A stretch of DNA of 64,000 bases from Saprospiraceae bacterium (GTDB lineage Bacteria > Bacteroidota > Bacteroidia > Chitinophagales > Saprospiraceae), in NCBI GenBank assembly GCA_026129545.1, contig JAHCHX010000001.1, positions 2,107,501 to 2,171,500 on the forward strand, in the 5' to 3' direction. How positions within the stretch are numbered: position 1 is the stretch's first letter; each line of letters begins with the position of its first letter. The notes beneath the pieces are model-generated. The model had not been told where the DNA came from and did not search any database. It was given only the letters and a program-made list of their open reading frames with translations. Positions 8,127-16,577 of this stretch are shown in pieces. A program made the position numbers and the translations under genes.

Positions 8127-9928
8127 CACCATTCGATTCATGCTCCATCGTCGCGCAGGCGCTTGGCCTCGCCCTTGCCAACTCTCTTTGGCAAATCACT
8201 TTGCTGTGGCTGCTCTTCAAAGCCCTGACTTGGCGTTTGCAACGGCACAACGACACGGTTTACCTATTGGCATTGTGCGCTATGCTGGGAGCGTTGGCAT
8301 GGGCCGCCGCGACGTTCTCCACAGAATACGGACGGCTGCGCGAGGCGGCTGTGGCCGCCGTTTTTGAAGAGCGCCTTTTGCCGTCGGCGAGCTCCGAAGC
8401 AGGCGAATTGCTCGCGCAGCCTGTTGCCAAGCAAGCCTCCTCGACGCATTGGCTCGCCACTGGGCTGCGTTGGTTAGAGCGTCACGCGGCACCTATCGGC
8501 TGGGTTTGGTTGTTGTGCGCATCTCTTTTGTGGTTGCGCTTGTTGGGCGGTTGGTTGTTGCTGCAACGCTTGAGGCGACACGATGCCATGCCTCCTGACG
8601 CGCATTTTCAAAACATCTGCGCAACGTGGGCGCGTCATTTGGGCATCGGTCGTTCTGTGCAATTGTTGGAGTCGGCGCGTGTGGCGGAACCGCTCACGCT
8701 CGGATTTTGGAAACCTGTCATTTTGTTTCCAGTCGGGATGTTTGCTCGACTTTCCCCCGCGCAGGCGGAGGCGCTTTTGCTCCACGAACTCGCCCACATT
8801 CGCCGCCACGACTATGTGGTCAATTTGCTCCAACTCATGTTGGAGGCCTGCTTTTTTTATCACCCCATGTTTTGGCTGCTTTCAGGGGAAGCGCGTGCTC
8901 GCCGCGAGTTTTGCTGCGACGGCGTGGTGCTACGCCACACTTCCAACCCGCTCGTCTATGCCCAAACCTTGGCAGACCTGCAACACACCCTCGTCCACTC
9001 TCTCAACAATTTTGCTATGAAATCTACCGGAAGAAGTCATTTTGCCGAACGAATCCTGCGCATTGTGGGTATCACGCCACGGCGTTCCGCGCCCTCCGCA
9101 TGGTGGTTTCTCACGTCGTTGCCCTTGTTTGCTTTTCTAACGGTGTGGTGGCCTGCGGAGCGGGTGGAAGCTTCCTCCGCGCCACTCGCTCACACTTTGG
9201 TTGAGCCGTTTAGGGCTGCTCCTCGCCCCAGTGTGCCATTGCGAAACGAGGACGTTCCTGCCCGACCTGTCTCGGCTGTCGCGCAAAGCCTGACGGCCCT
9301 TGCCGACACGGTGCCGCCAAGCGGGCCATCCGTAGTGGTCGCGGCGGCTCCCTTGAAGTTGAATGTGTTTTATATCGGGGTGGATAACCCCTTGCGCATC
9401 GCCGCGTCGGGCGTGCCCGCCGATGAGTTGGTGCCTCGATTGGTGGGGGCAGGCTCCATATCGGGCAGCCATGGTGACTATGTGGTGCGAGTGACCGATC
9501 TGGGAGAAGTAGTGGTGCAAGTATATCGAAAACAAGGCGAGCAAGAGACCCTGCTCAGCGAGGAAACATACCGAGCGAAGCGCATCCCCGACCCGACACC
9601 AAAGTTGGGCGGGCAATATACCAGCCGAAACATTTCACTCAGCAACTTGAAAGAAATGGGTGGCGTGGAAGTGGTGCTGGAAAACTTTCTGTTCGACGCG
9701 ACCTGCGAAGTGGAGGGCTACGAACTGACGGTTTTGAGCAAAAATAGCGACCCCGTTATGAGGGTAGTCAAAGGTGGCCAATTCTCCGACGAGGTCATGA
9801 AAATGTTTAACCTTCTAGAGACAGACGGCGGTGCAGTGTTTATTGACGACATTCGCATCAAATGCCCGGGCGATGCAAAACCGCGCAATGCGGGTGGGCT
9901 GGTTTTCAAGATTGGTGCGGCGGAATGA
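8123..9928 (+). CDS. BlaR1-like M56 metallopeptidase with C-terminal GldM-like domains
   Basis: 601 aa. The N-terminal part is an M56 sensor peptidase: several membrane helices (SLWQITLLWLLFKALTW; YLLALCAMLGALAWAA; IGWVWLLCASLLWLRLLGGWLLL), the zinc motif HELAH at 221-225 in LLLHELAHIRRHDYVVNLLQ, and FCCDGVV as a later conserved segment. A helix near residue 330 (WWFLTSLPLFAFLTVWW) ends the membrane part. After a Pro/Ala-rich linker, residues 410-601 do not resemble a penicillin-binding sensor. They match the last two domains of the gliding/T9SS protein GldM: LNVFYIGVDNPLRIAASGVPA, a KRIPDPTPKLGG joint, then a domain with VVLENFLFDATCEVEGYELTV. It overlaps the repressor gene by 4 bases and is presumed to sense a periplasmic signal and relieve repression. 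Confidence 0.88.
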   Translation: MTPFDSCSIVAQALGLALANSLWQITLLWLLFKALTWRLQRHNDTVYLLALCAMLGALAWAAATFSTEYGRLREAAVAAVFEERLLPSASSEAGELLAQPVAKQASSTHWLATGLRWLERHAAPIGWVWLLCASLLWLRLLGGWLLLQRLRRHDAMPPDAHFQNICATWARHLGIGRSVQLLESARVAEPLTLGFWKPVILFPVGMFARLSPAQAEALLLHELAHIRRHDYVVNLLQLMLEACFFYHPMFWLLSGEARARREFCCDGVVLRHTSNPLVYAQTLADLQHTLVHSLNNFAMKSTGRSHFAERILRIVGITPRRSAPSAWWFLTSLPLFAFLTVWWPAERVEASSAPLAHTLVEPFRAAPRPSVPLRNEDVPARPVSAVAQSLTALADTVPPSGPSVVVAAAPLKLNVFYIGVDNPLRIAASGVPADELVPRLVGAGSISGSHGDYVVRVTDLGEVVVQVYRKQGEQETLLSEETYRAKRIPDPTPKLGGQYTSRNISLSNLKEMGGVEVVLENFLFDATCEVEGYELTVLSKNSDPVMRVVKGGQFSDEVMKMFNLLETDGGAVFIDDIRIKCPGDAKPRNAGGLVFKIGAAE

Positions 9929-9977
9929 AGGCTCTGCCCCACCCTCCGAAACTCCGCCAGCGATTTGCAGCGGGTTA

Positions 9978-10727
9978 TCATTTCGATTTGCTTGGCACGC
10001 GCCGCACCAATCCGAAATCATAGGTCAGGGTCAGGTTCATGTTGAATCGGGAAAAATTGAGGCCGGGCACATCGGGGAAAACGGAGGCAAGTTGAATTGC
10101 CAGCACACAAGGCGCTATTACGATGCCCCCGGTAAGACCCAGTTCTGGCAAGAAAAACGGGGCATCTGCCTCGATTTTGCGAATGGCATTCAATTCGTTC
10201 ACGTCAATATCGAACGACGACTCGCCCTTGGGGTAGGAAAGACGCGACAAACGCAATGCGAGGCCGCAGCGAAACATTTGGTCTTCATACATCAGACCCG
10301 GCTGCACGAAATAGCGACGGATGGTGAATTGCGAGAAATTGCCCCCCCCGTAGTGGCTGAAAAGGTTGCCCTGCCCTACCCCGGCGAAAATACTGCCGGC
10401 ACCGCGCTCAAATGATTGATATGCCCCCAAGCCCAATTCCAAGAACCGTATCACCGTCCCCACATCCTCTTTCCGACGCACCTCGCCTGTCATTGTGGTC
10501 AGGGCGTTGACCATGAGCGCCCAATGTTGCTTAGGGCTGTAAACCCCCACTGCCTCCATTGCAAAATAATTGCTGCCCCACGACATCCCTATGCCAGCGT
10601 CGCCGTCGCCTTTTTGTCCCAAAACTGGGATATGTACGCTGTTGGGAGCATAGTAGAAATGCTGAGCGCAAGCGTGTTGGCCAGCATAGAAGACAAAGGC
10701 AAACAGAAGCAGGGCAAGTCGCAGCAT
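9978..10727 (-). CDS. Putative outer-membrane beta-barrel protein
   Basis: 249 aa from the ATG at 10727, chosen because a signal peptide follows directly (MLRLALLLFAFVFYAGQHACA-Q). A longer frame to 10832 would put 35 residues of repeat-derived sequence in front of it. The mature protein alternates aromatic and polar residues as in small barrels (GIGMSWGSNYFAMEAVGVYSP; QFTIRRYFVQPGLMYEDQMFRCGLALRL) and ends with strand-like FNMNLTLTYDFGLVRR. I do not recognise a named family. It converges with the BlaR1-like gene. Confidence 0.65.
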   Translation of the reverse strand: MLRLALLLFAFVFYAGQHACAQHFYYAPNSVHIPVLGQKGDGDAGIGMSWGSNYFAMEAVGVYSPKQHWALMVNALTTMTGEVRRKEDVGTVIRFLELGLGAYQSFERGAGSIFAGVGQGNLFSHYGGGNFSQFTIRRYFVQPGLMYEDQMFRCGLALRLSRLSYPKGESSFDIDVNELNAIRKIEADAPFFLPELGLTGGIVIAPCVLAIQLASVFPDVPGLNFSRFNMNLTLTYDFGLVRRVPSKSK

Positions 10728-10780
10728 GGTGTAGCACAGGATTTTGGTGGGGATGGATGACAAAGAGCGCTTCTCACGAT

Positions 10781-10890
10781 TCATTGAGCATTGCTGATTG
10801 AAAATTGAACATTGCACGTTACTGACAATCATTTCTGAATTTGAAATTCAAAACTTGAATGCTCAATGAGCAATGTCCAATTTTCAATGA
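10781..10890. repeat. Inverted repeat with ATTGAAAATTGAACATTG-type arms
   Basis: Arm 10795-10817 and the reverse complement of 10868-10890 agree except at a few positions; the core is TGAAAATTG(A/G)ACATTGC. Inside lies a palindrome GAATTTGAAATTC (10837-10849), and TCATTGAGCATTG / CTCAATGAGC motifs flank it. It is AT-rich, non-coding, and sits between two minus-strand genes. Such repeats are familiar in Bacteroidota gaps; their role is unknown. Confidence 0.5.
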
Positions 10891-10929
10891 ACAAATGACG
10901 ATATGACTACTTCTTCGAGGCGGCAGGCA

Positions 10930-12108
10930 TTACCGTTTGAACGGGTTGGCAAACCGCTGGTCTTTGCGAGCTTGGTCGTCGGTGAGAGTGTGCAAGAAGG
11001 CGATAAGCGCCTGTTTGTCCTCGTTGGAATAGTTGAAGCGTCTGGGCTGCCCGTTGCTTTTCAGGTTGCTGTGCAGGTTCGGGTGCGCCTGAATACCGGT
11101 GCTGTAAAAGTCCACGACTTCTTCCAAAGTCTGGAAGCGGCCATCGTGCATATAGGGTGCCGAGAGTGCGATGTTGCGCAGCGTAGGCACTTTGAAGGTG
11201 CCTTCGTCGGCAGGAATGTTGGTCACGGGCCCCACGCCTCGGTCGTCGGGGTGCGTCACTGCGTCGAGGCCGTTGCTGGCGTTAAAGAGCATGGGGCGAC
11301 CCATGATGGGGCTGTGGCAAGAGGCGCAATTGGCTTGGTAAATTTGCAAGCCGCGATTTTGTTGGACATTGAAGCCTGCGAAGTTTGCGTAAGAAGTGGC
11401 GCCAAAGCCTGTTACTTTCGCTGCCTCCGCGTCGAATTTGCTTTGATAGGAACCCATCGCGTTCACGAAGTTGGAAATGGATTCTTTCACGCGGTTGGCA
11501 GTCACGAAATCATCGCCGTAGGCTTTTTTGAACAGCGGCGCGTAGTAGGGCTGCGATTGCACCGCGGATACCACTTCGTCCATGTGCATGTTCATCTCTC
11601 TGGGGTTGGTGAGCGATGCTTGGCTTTGTTCGGCTGCGGTCTCGGCGCGGTTGTCCCAGAAGAACCGGATGGCCTGCGAGCCGTTGAGGTCGGTGCCATA
11701 GTAGGCGGAGAAGTTGGAGACCGAGGTCAGTGCGATGGAGTTGCGCTCGGTGGAGCGGTCGAAAACGCCCCGGCTGAAGGCCACGTCGTCGCCGAAGCCA
11801 AGTTCTTGCTTGTGGCAGCTCGCGCAGGACACGGTTCCATCCTTTGAAAGTGATTTGTCATAGAACAACACACGGCCCAACACCGCTTTGTCGCGCTCCA
11901 CTGGGCGCGGGAATAGCCCCGCGTTGCGCAGGTGAGTAGGGAAATTGGCCGTGTAGTCGTCTGGGAGGTCAGGCAAGCTAAGGTATTGCTGTAGCAATGC
12001 GTAATCTTCCGGGTCATAGTAGTAGAAGTCGAAATCAGCTTTTTTGTTGCACGCTGCCGCCAGCATCAAAGCGCCGAAAAAAGCAAGAGCAGTTCTGATT
12101 TTTTTCAT
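10930..12108 (-). CDS. Diheme cytochrome c peroxidase / MauG-family lipoprotein
   Basis: 392 aa with a lipoprotein signal (FFGALMLAAAC, lipid Cys20). Two heme motifs are visible: CASCH at 95-99 in DGTVSCASCHKQELGF, and CASCH in YQANCASCHSPIMG near residue 260. Between them are family segments such as FDRSTERNSIALTSVSNF and IRFFWDNRAETAAEQSQASLTNPREM. C-terminal VPTLRNIALSAPYMHDGRFQTLEEVVDFYSTG is diagnostic of the CCP/MauG family. Members reduce hydrogen peroxide or oxidise other substrates in the periplasm. Which of these it does cannot be decided from sequence. A -7 box (TACATTTG) lies at 12185-12192 on the minus strand. Confidence 0.92.
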   Translation of the reverse strand: MKKIRTALAFFGALMLAAACNKKADFDFYYYDPEDYALLQQYLSLPDLPDDYTANFPTHLRNAGLFPRPVERDKAVLGRVLFYDKSLSKDGTVSCASCHKQELGFGDDVAFSRGVFDRSTERNSIALTSVSNFSAYYGTDLNGSQAIRFFWDNRAETAAEQSQASLTNPREMNMHMDEVVSAVQSQPYYAPLFKKAYGDDFVTANRVKESISNFVNAMGSYQSKFDAEAAKVTGFGATSYANFAGFNVQQNRGLQIYQANCASCHSPIMGRPMLFNASNGLDAVTHPDDRGVGPVTNIPADEGTFKVPTLRNIALSAPYMHDGRFQTLEEVVDFYSTGIQAHPNLHSNLKSNGQPRRFNYSNEDKQALIAFLHTLTDDQARKDQRFANPFKR

Positions 12109-12184
12109 GGCTCCAAGTCTTTTTGTGATGGGTGAAAGTATGAAGTGTTTTTCGTCTCATTCGGCAGCGGGGCAATCAGTAGAA

Positions 12185-12192
12185 CAAATGTA
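12185..12192 (-). promoter_or_regulatory. -7 box upstream of the diheme peroxidase gene
   Basis: TACATTTG on the minus strand, about 77 bases before the ATG at 12108; matches TAnnTTTG. Confidence 0.4.
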
Positions 12193-12386
12193 ATGGCTTT
12201 CGCGCTGTCTGGTTTAGCGTTTTTTGTCAAAAACAAAATTCTTTTTCTTGAGTGTGGCGAGGGAAAGACCTCCGAAAGTTAGAGCGTGCCCCAAGTGATG
12301 CGCTTCGGTCGCCGCCTACTTTACTAAAAATTTAACAATGGTTAAGACGCATCTGCGGTTTCAATGGTTGGTTTTAACTAAAAAAC

Positions 12387-14408
12387 TTACTCAAGGATTT
12401 TGAAGGTGGTGCGGCGGTTGGCCTGATGCTCGGCCTCGGTGCAGCGCGAACACGGGCAGTTGACGGCGGGTTGGCGCTCGCCATAGCCCAAAGCAGACAG
12501 GCGGTCGGCCTCGATGCCGCGCGTTATCAGGTAGTTGACGGCGCTTTGGGCGCGTCGCTGGGAGAGGCTCTCGTTGTAGTTGTCGTTGCCCCGGCAGTCG
12601 GTATGGCTACCCATTTGGATACGAATGGCGGGGTTTTGTTTGAGCACTTCGGCCAATCGGTTGAGCGTTGGCTCGGCATCGGGGCGGATGTCCCACTTGT
12701 CGTAATCGTAGTAGATGTTTTCGAGCACGATTTCGCGGTCGCGGAATATCTTGTCGAGCACGATTTCGATTTCAAAGGTCTGCACAGGGTTTGCGGGGTC
12801 TTTGGCGATGCCCCGTGTGGAGAATTTCGCGCTGTTGGAGAGGTAGCCGCTCATCGAAGCGACGAAATTGTAGTCCATGTTTTCTTCCAGTTCCATGCTG
12901 AAATAGCCGTCGTCTTTTACTGTGAAGGGTTGTTTTTTGTTGCCAAAAGCAGCTTGTACCGCAGCGCCGGCGAGTGGTTTCCTACCCAATATCTTGCTAT
13001 TCGGGTCGGCGGGATTGGAGAAGATTTTTTCCAGCACATATCCTTCGAGCACGAGTTTGTGCGCTACTGTCTGGGCAGGTGTGGTATCGAGTTTGGGCGG
13101 GGCGGGCGGTGGCACACGCTGTTCGAAGCGGTATATGTCGTCGCCCCGGCTGCCGGGGCGATTGCTGGTGAAAAAGCCTGACTTGATGAGGTCGCCGGGG
13201 TTGTTGGGCTTGGAGCCATTGTTGGCGGTGGCGCGGCGGTCTATGATGAACCCAAAATCATCCGCGCCACTGTTGATGGGCGACTTGAGGTTGATAGGGG
13301 GTGCCCATGCGTTGCGCTCGGATTTGTAGGTGCGGAAAATATCGAAACCGCCCATGCCCGGCAATCCATCGGAAGCAAAGTAGAGGGTATCGGCATCGAG
13401 GGTTGGGAAGGCTTCGTTGCCCGGCGTGTTGATGTTCCGGCTGAGCAGCTTGGGGTCGTCCCAGCCACTTTCGGTGCGGGTGTTGCGCTGCACGGCATAG
13501 AGGTCGTAGCCGCCCCAGCCTTCGGGGTCGTTGCAGGAGAAGTAGAGCGTGTTGCCGTCGGCACTCAGGGCGGGGTGCAGGTAGTTGATTTTTTCTCTTT
13601 GAAAAGGCAGTGGTTTCGGCTCGCTCCATGTGCCATCGGCCACATATTTTTCGGAAACGTAGATTTTGCAAAAGGCATCGTCGCCTTTGTAGGCTCCTCT
13701 GGCACGCACGAAAAAAATCTCTGTGCCGAGGCTGTTGAAAGAGGGCGTGCCTTCGTTGTCGTTGGAGTTGAGAAAGTTGTCGAACACTTGGGCGCTGGCT
13801 CCGTCTGGCTCCACGATGAAGATGTCCATGAATTTGTGTCCCGTCCATGCGTAGGAGCCTTCGCTTTTGCTCATGGCGCGGTCGCTGGTGAACACGAGCC
13901 GCCCATCGCGGTAGAACACGGGGGCAAAGTCGTTTTGCGGGCTGTTGAAGGCTGCCGGCTCTGTTTTCCACCCGTTGCTGGGGGCTTCTTTGAGCCATCC
14001 CTCCGACACGGTGCAGGCGGTTATTTCTTTTCGATATTCGTAGGGCGAGCCAATTTCGATGCCGAGGTTTTTGAAAGCCTCGCGGGCTTCCGCGTATCGC
14101 TCCAATTTTTTCAGGGTGTAGGCATAGCCTTGCAGGGCATCCGCGCCGTAGTTGTTGTCGTAGGCGGTTCTGTACCACTGGAGCGATTTTTCGTCTTGCC
14201 CGGTCTGCCGCAGCGATTCGGCGAGTTGGAAAGCGATTTTGCCTTTTTCGGTGCGTGTTTTGGCTTTTTCAAATTCCTTTTGCAGCAACGGTATGGCGAC
14301 GGCGTATTGCTTGCGGTCGAAGGCGGTGGGGCCGTCTTTTATCTTGATGGTATAATTGCAAGCAGCAAACAACAAGAGTAGCAGTATGGATGGCAGTTTT
14401 GTGTTCAT
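12387..14408 (-). CDS. PorE-like lipoprotein: TPR, PD40 propeller, CRD and OmpA domains
   Basis: 673 aa from the ATG at 14408, set by the lipoprotein signal (LPSILLLLLFAAC, lipid Cys17); a longer frame to 14540 has no support. Order of domains: TPR-like helices (about 25-170), a WD40-like PD40 propeller with repeated SADGNTLYFSCNDPEGWGGYD-type blades (about 190-430), a carboxypeptidase-regulatory-like domain (about 470-560, KPLAGAAVQAAF), and an OmpA peptidoglycan-binding domain (GSHTDCRGNDNYNESLSQRRAQS). This order and length match PorE (P. gingivalis PG1058), which ties the type IX secretion machinery to peptidoglycan. Bacteroidota carry many paralogues, so true PorE identity is not proven. 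An unusual CPCSRC insertion lies near the C-terminus. Confidence 0.82.
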   Translation of the reverse strand: MNTKLPSILLLLLFAACNYTIKIKDGPTAFDRKQYAVAIPLLQKEFEKAKTRTEKGKIAFQLAESLRQTGQDEKSLQWYRTAYDNNYGADALQGYAYTLKKLERYAEAREAFKNLGIEIGSPYEYRKEITACTVSEGWLKEAPSNGWKTEPAAFNSPQNDFAPVFYRDGRLVFTSDRAMSKSEGSYAWTGHKFMDIFIVEPDGASAQVFDNFLNSNDNEGTPSFNSLGTEIFFVRARGAYKGDDAFCKIYVSEKYVADGTWSEPKPLPFQREKINYLHPALSADGNTLYFSCNDPEGWGGYDLYAVQRNTRTESGWDDPKLLSRNINTPGNEAFPTLDADTLYFASDGLPGMGGFDIFRTYKSERNAWAPPINLKSPINSGADDFGFIIDRRATANNGSKPNNPGDLIKSGFFTSNRPGSRGDDIYRFEQRVPPPAPPKLDTTPAQTVAHKLVLEGYVLEKIFSNPADPNSKILGRKPLAGAAVQAAFGNKKQPFTVKDDGYFSMELEENMDYNFVASMSGYLSNSAKFSTRGIAKDPANPVQTFEIEIVLDKIFRDREIVLENIYYDYDKWDIRPDAEPTLNRLAEVLKQNPAIRIQMGSHTDCRGNDNYNESLSQRRAQSAVNYLITRGIEADRLSALGYGERQPAVNCPCSRCTEAEHQANRRTTFKILE

Positions 14409-14652
14409 GCCCTGTTTTTTTGTTTTGGTAAATATAGTGGCGCAAATGTGGCATTTGCAGTTGTATTGCGATTTGTTTTTGAAACCTGGCGACATTTTGC
14501 GCGTCAGAAGCGAGCATTTCGCCCCGTATTTGGACAGCAACGCGGCGCGGATTTTCGGCTCTCGTGCCCAATGTCTGTACGATTTTCGTAATAGCGGCGT
14601 TTGAAACGAACTTCCTTTCTTTCAATCCTCTAAAATTTCTTTTTCCCAACTT

Positions 14653-15789
14653 ATGAGAAAAGCACGTTTGCTGGTCATGTTCTTAGCAGGGGCCGTTTTT
14701 GCCTGCCCGGTGTTTTCACAACAAGACAAACCCGGACAACACCCTAAAAATGATGTGTTGCAAGAAAAAACAGGCAAAGTCATCCCCGACATCGCGGAAG
14801 ATATCGAAGTGCTTGACAGAGAGGCGTACTCGCCCCGACCGCTCGATACCATGCAAGGCTTGGCCACCATCGCTTTCGGCTCCTGCAACAAGATACACAT
14901 GCCTCAGCTTTGGACCGAAATAAACGCCAACAATCCCAATCTGTGGATTTGGCTCGGCGACATCATCTACGCTGACACCACCGACACGAAGGCACTTGCT
15001 GCGCACTACAAACGCCTAAAAACCAACCCCGAATACAAAAAACTTCGCTCCAAAGCGCAAATTATCGGCATCTACGACGACCACGACTACGGGCTAAACG
15101 ACGGCGGAAAAGACCACCCAACCAAAAAGGGCGCTAAAAAATGTCTCATGGATTTTCTCGATGTTCCGATGAACAGTCCGGTGCGCAAACGCGAGGGTGC
15201 CTACACGTCGTACACTTTTGGCAAGGGCGAGCAACGCATCAAAATTATCATGCTGGACACGCGCTATTTCCGCGACGCGCTCGAGCCTGACCCGGAAAAG
15301 AAAAGGCGCTACGTCCCAAACTTGGAAGGCACTATCTTGGGAGAGGAGCAGTGGAAATGGCTTGAAAACGAACTCCGCACCACTAAAGCCAACCTCAATT
15401 TCCTCTGTTCCAGCGTGCAAGTGCTTTCTGACGAGCACCCTCACGAAAAATGGGGCAACTTCCCCAACGAACGCAAACGCTTGCTCAACCTCATCGCCCA
15501 AACCAAGCCAAAAAATTTGATGATTCTTTCCGGCGACCGCCACATGGCCGAAATCTCGAAAATGGAAATCCAAGGATTGCCCTATCCGCTTTATGACTTC
15601 ACCTCAAGCGGCCTCACCCATATTCGCAGCGGCACCAGCGAAGCCAATCGCTATCGGGTGGGCGACATGATTTTGAAGCGCAATTTTGGCATCCTGAAAA
15701 TTTATTGGGTGAACGACAAACCCGTCGTCACCATGCAAATACGCGGCCCTCAGAACGAATTGTTTCAGGAAATGGTGGTGAAGTATTGA
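14653..15789 (+). CDS. PhoD-type alkaline phosphatase family protein
   Basis: 378 aa with a signal peptide (LLVMFLAGAVFACPVFSQ). Metallophosphatase signatures of the PhoD branch: FGSCNKIHMPQLW, LGDIIYADT, GIYDDHDYGLNDGG, and LILSGDRHMAEI written here as MILSGDRHMAEISKM. These supply metal-binding Asp, Asn and His residues. Members hydrolyse phosphodiesters or monoesters outside the cytoplasm. It lacks the long N-terminal domain of Bacillus PhoD and is closer to the short secreted group. It is transcribed away from the PorE-like gene. Confidence 0.85.
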   Translation: MRKARLLVMFLAGAVFACPVFSQQDKPGQHPKNDVLQEKTGKVIPDIAEDIEVLDREAYSPRPLDTMQGLATIAFGSCNKIHMPQLWTEINANNPNLWIWLGDIIYADTTDTKALAAHYKRLKTNPEYKKLRSKAQIIGIYDDHDYGLNDGGKDHPTKKGAKKCLMDFLDVPMNSPVRKREGAYTSYTFGKGEQRIKIIMLDTRYFRDALEPDPEKKRRYVPNLEGTILGEEQWKWLENELRTTKANLNFLCSSVQVLSDEHPHEKWGNFPNERKRLLNLIAQTKPKNLMILSGDRHMAEISKMEIQGLPYPLYDFTSSGLTHIRSGTSEANRYRVGDMILKRNFGILKIYWVNDKPVVTMQIRGPQNELFQEMVVKY

Positions 15790-16167
15790 GTTTGGGGGGG
15801 GGGTGAAGGCTTGGCCGGCCAAGCGGAACGGACGGGGTTTGGGGGTATGTGCTTGGCGGCCCACCCTACTGGACAGAGAGACTTTGAGACTGCTTAGAAA
15901 AGCGTGTCAAACCTTCCTGTATGTTTTTTTACACGGCGAACGCTGCACTCAAAGGAGTATAAATTAGTGAAAACCCAAACTCTGTGCCCCCGTGTCTCTG
16001 TGTTTTCTCATCGCCCCAATTGGGGCGACACAGTTTTGTGGGCACCCTCTATCCGTCCGCACTACGGGGAAAAATCGCGGTGTACTCGCACTTATAGCGC
16101 ACGGATGTTTACAGCATGACAAACACAATGAGCCCCCTTCAAACCCTCAAACCTTCAAACCCAAGGA
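15790..16167. other. Gene-free stretch holding a MITE copy
   Basis: About 380 bases. A G-run (ten G) directly follows the PhoD stop, then a GGCTTGGCCGGCCAAGC palindrome (15808-15824); a similar block is at about 47938-47971. Bases 15886-16049 are copy 1 of the MITE described separately. No gene is evident. Confidence 0.5.
15886..16049. mobile_element. MITE copy 1 (degenerate), same family as 44065-44232
   Basis: 164 bp that align over the full length with 44065-44232. The left end reads GAGACTGCTTAGAAAAGCGT and the right end, reversed, begins GAGGGTGCCCACAAAACTGT, against GAGAGTGTTCAGAAAAGTGT and GAGCGTGTTCAGAAAGCTGT in the other copy. The shared interior includes an AACTCTGTGCCC...CTCTGTGTTTTCT block. 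No target-site duplication is visible here, so this is an older copy. No coding capacity; it would need a transposase in trans. Confidence 0.72.
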
Positions 16168-16551
16168 ATGGATATTTCCTCGCCTGCCGATATCAAGACA
16201 CTCATTGATGCCTTCTACGCCAAGGTGCAAGCCGACGATGTGTTGGGGCATATTTTCAACGAGGTGGCACAGGTGAATTGGCCACACCACTTGCCCATCA
16301 TGTATGCCTTCTGGGAATTTCTGCTGCTGGGCAATGCCGATGCTTATCGCGGCAACCCGATTCAAAAGCATGTTGATTTGCACCAAAAGCATCCGCTAAA
16401 AGCCGAACACTTCGACCGTTGGTTGTCGCTCTTTCAGGCCACGGTGGACGAACATTTCACTGGTCCAGTGGCCGACGATGCCAAATTCCGCGCTTGGGCA
16501 ATAGCCGAGACTTGGAAACCCAAATTCGACGGGCCGTTCGCCGCATATTAG
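16168..16551 (+). CDS. Group III truncated haemoglobin
   Basis: 127 aa, the usual size. Features of the group III (P) branch: an N-terminal IKTLIDAFYAKVQADDVLGHIF, VNWPHHLPIMYAFWEFLLLG with the conserved B/E-helix aromatics and Trp, and the F-helix His in KHPLKAEHFDRWLSLFQATVDEHFTGP. It binds heme in the cytoplasm. Roles proposed for this group include handling of oxygen, nitric oxide or peroxide, none of which can be chosen from sequence. It stands alone and converges with the transglycosylase gene. Confidence 0.9.
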   Translation: MDISSPADIKTLIDAFYAKVQADDVLGHIFNEVAQVNWPHHLPIMYAFWEFLLLGNADAYRGNPIQKHVDLHQKHPLKAEHFDRWLSLFQATVDEHFTGPVADDAKFRAWAIAETWKPKFDGPFAAY

Positions 16552-16577
16552 CAGGGCGAAGCCGCACCCGCCAAGCA

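Noticed and set aside
10903..11847. 314-codon open frame on the plus strand
   Set aside because: Antisense to the diheme peroxidase gene with two clear heme motifs.
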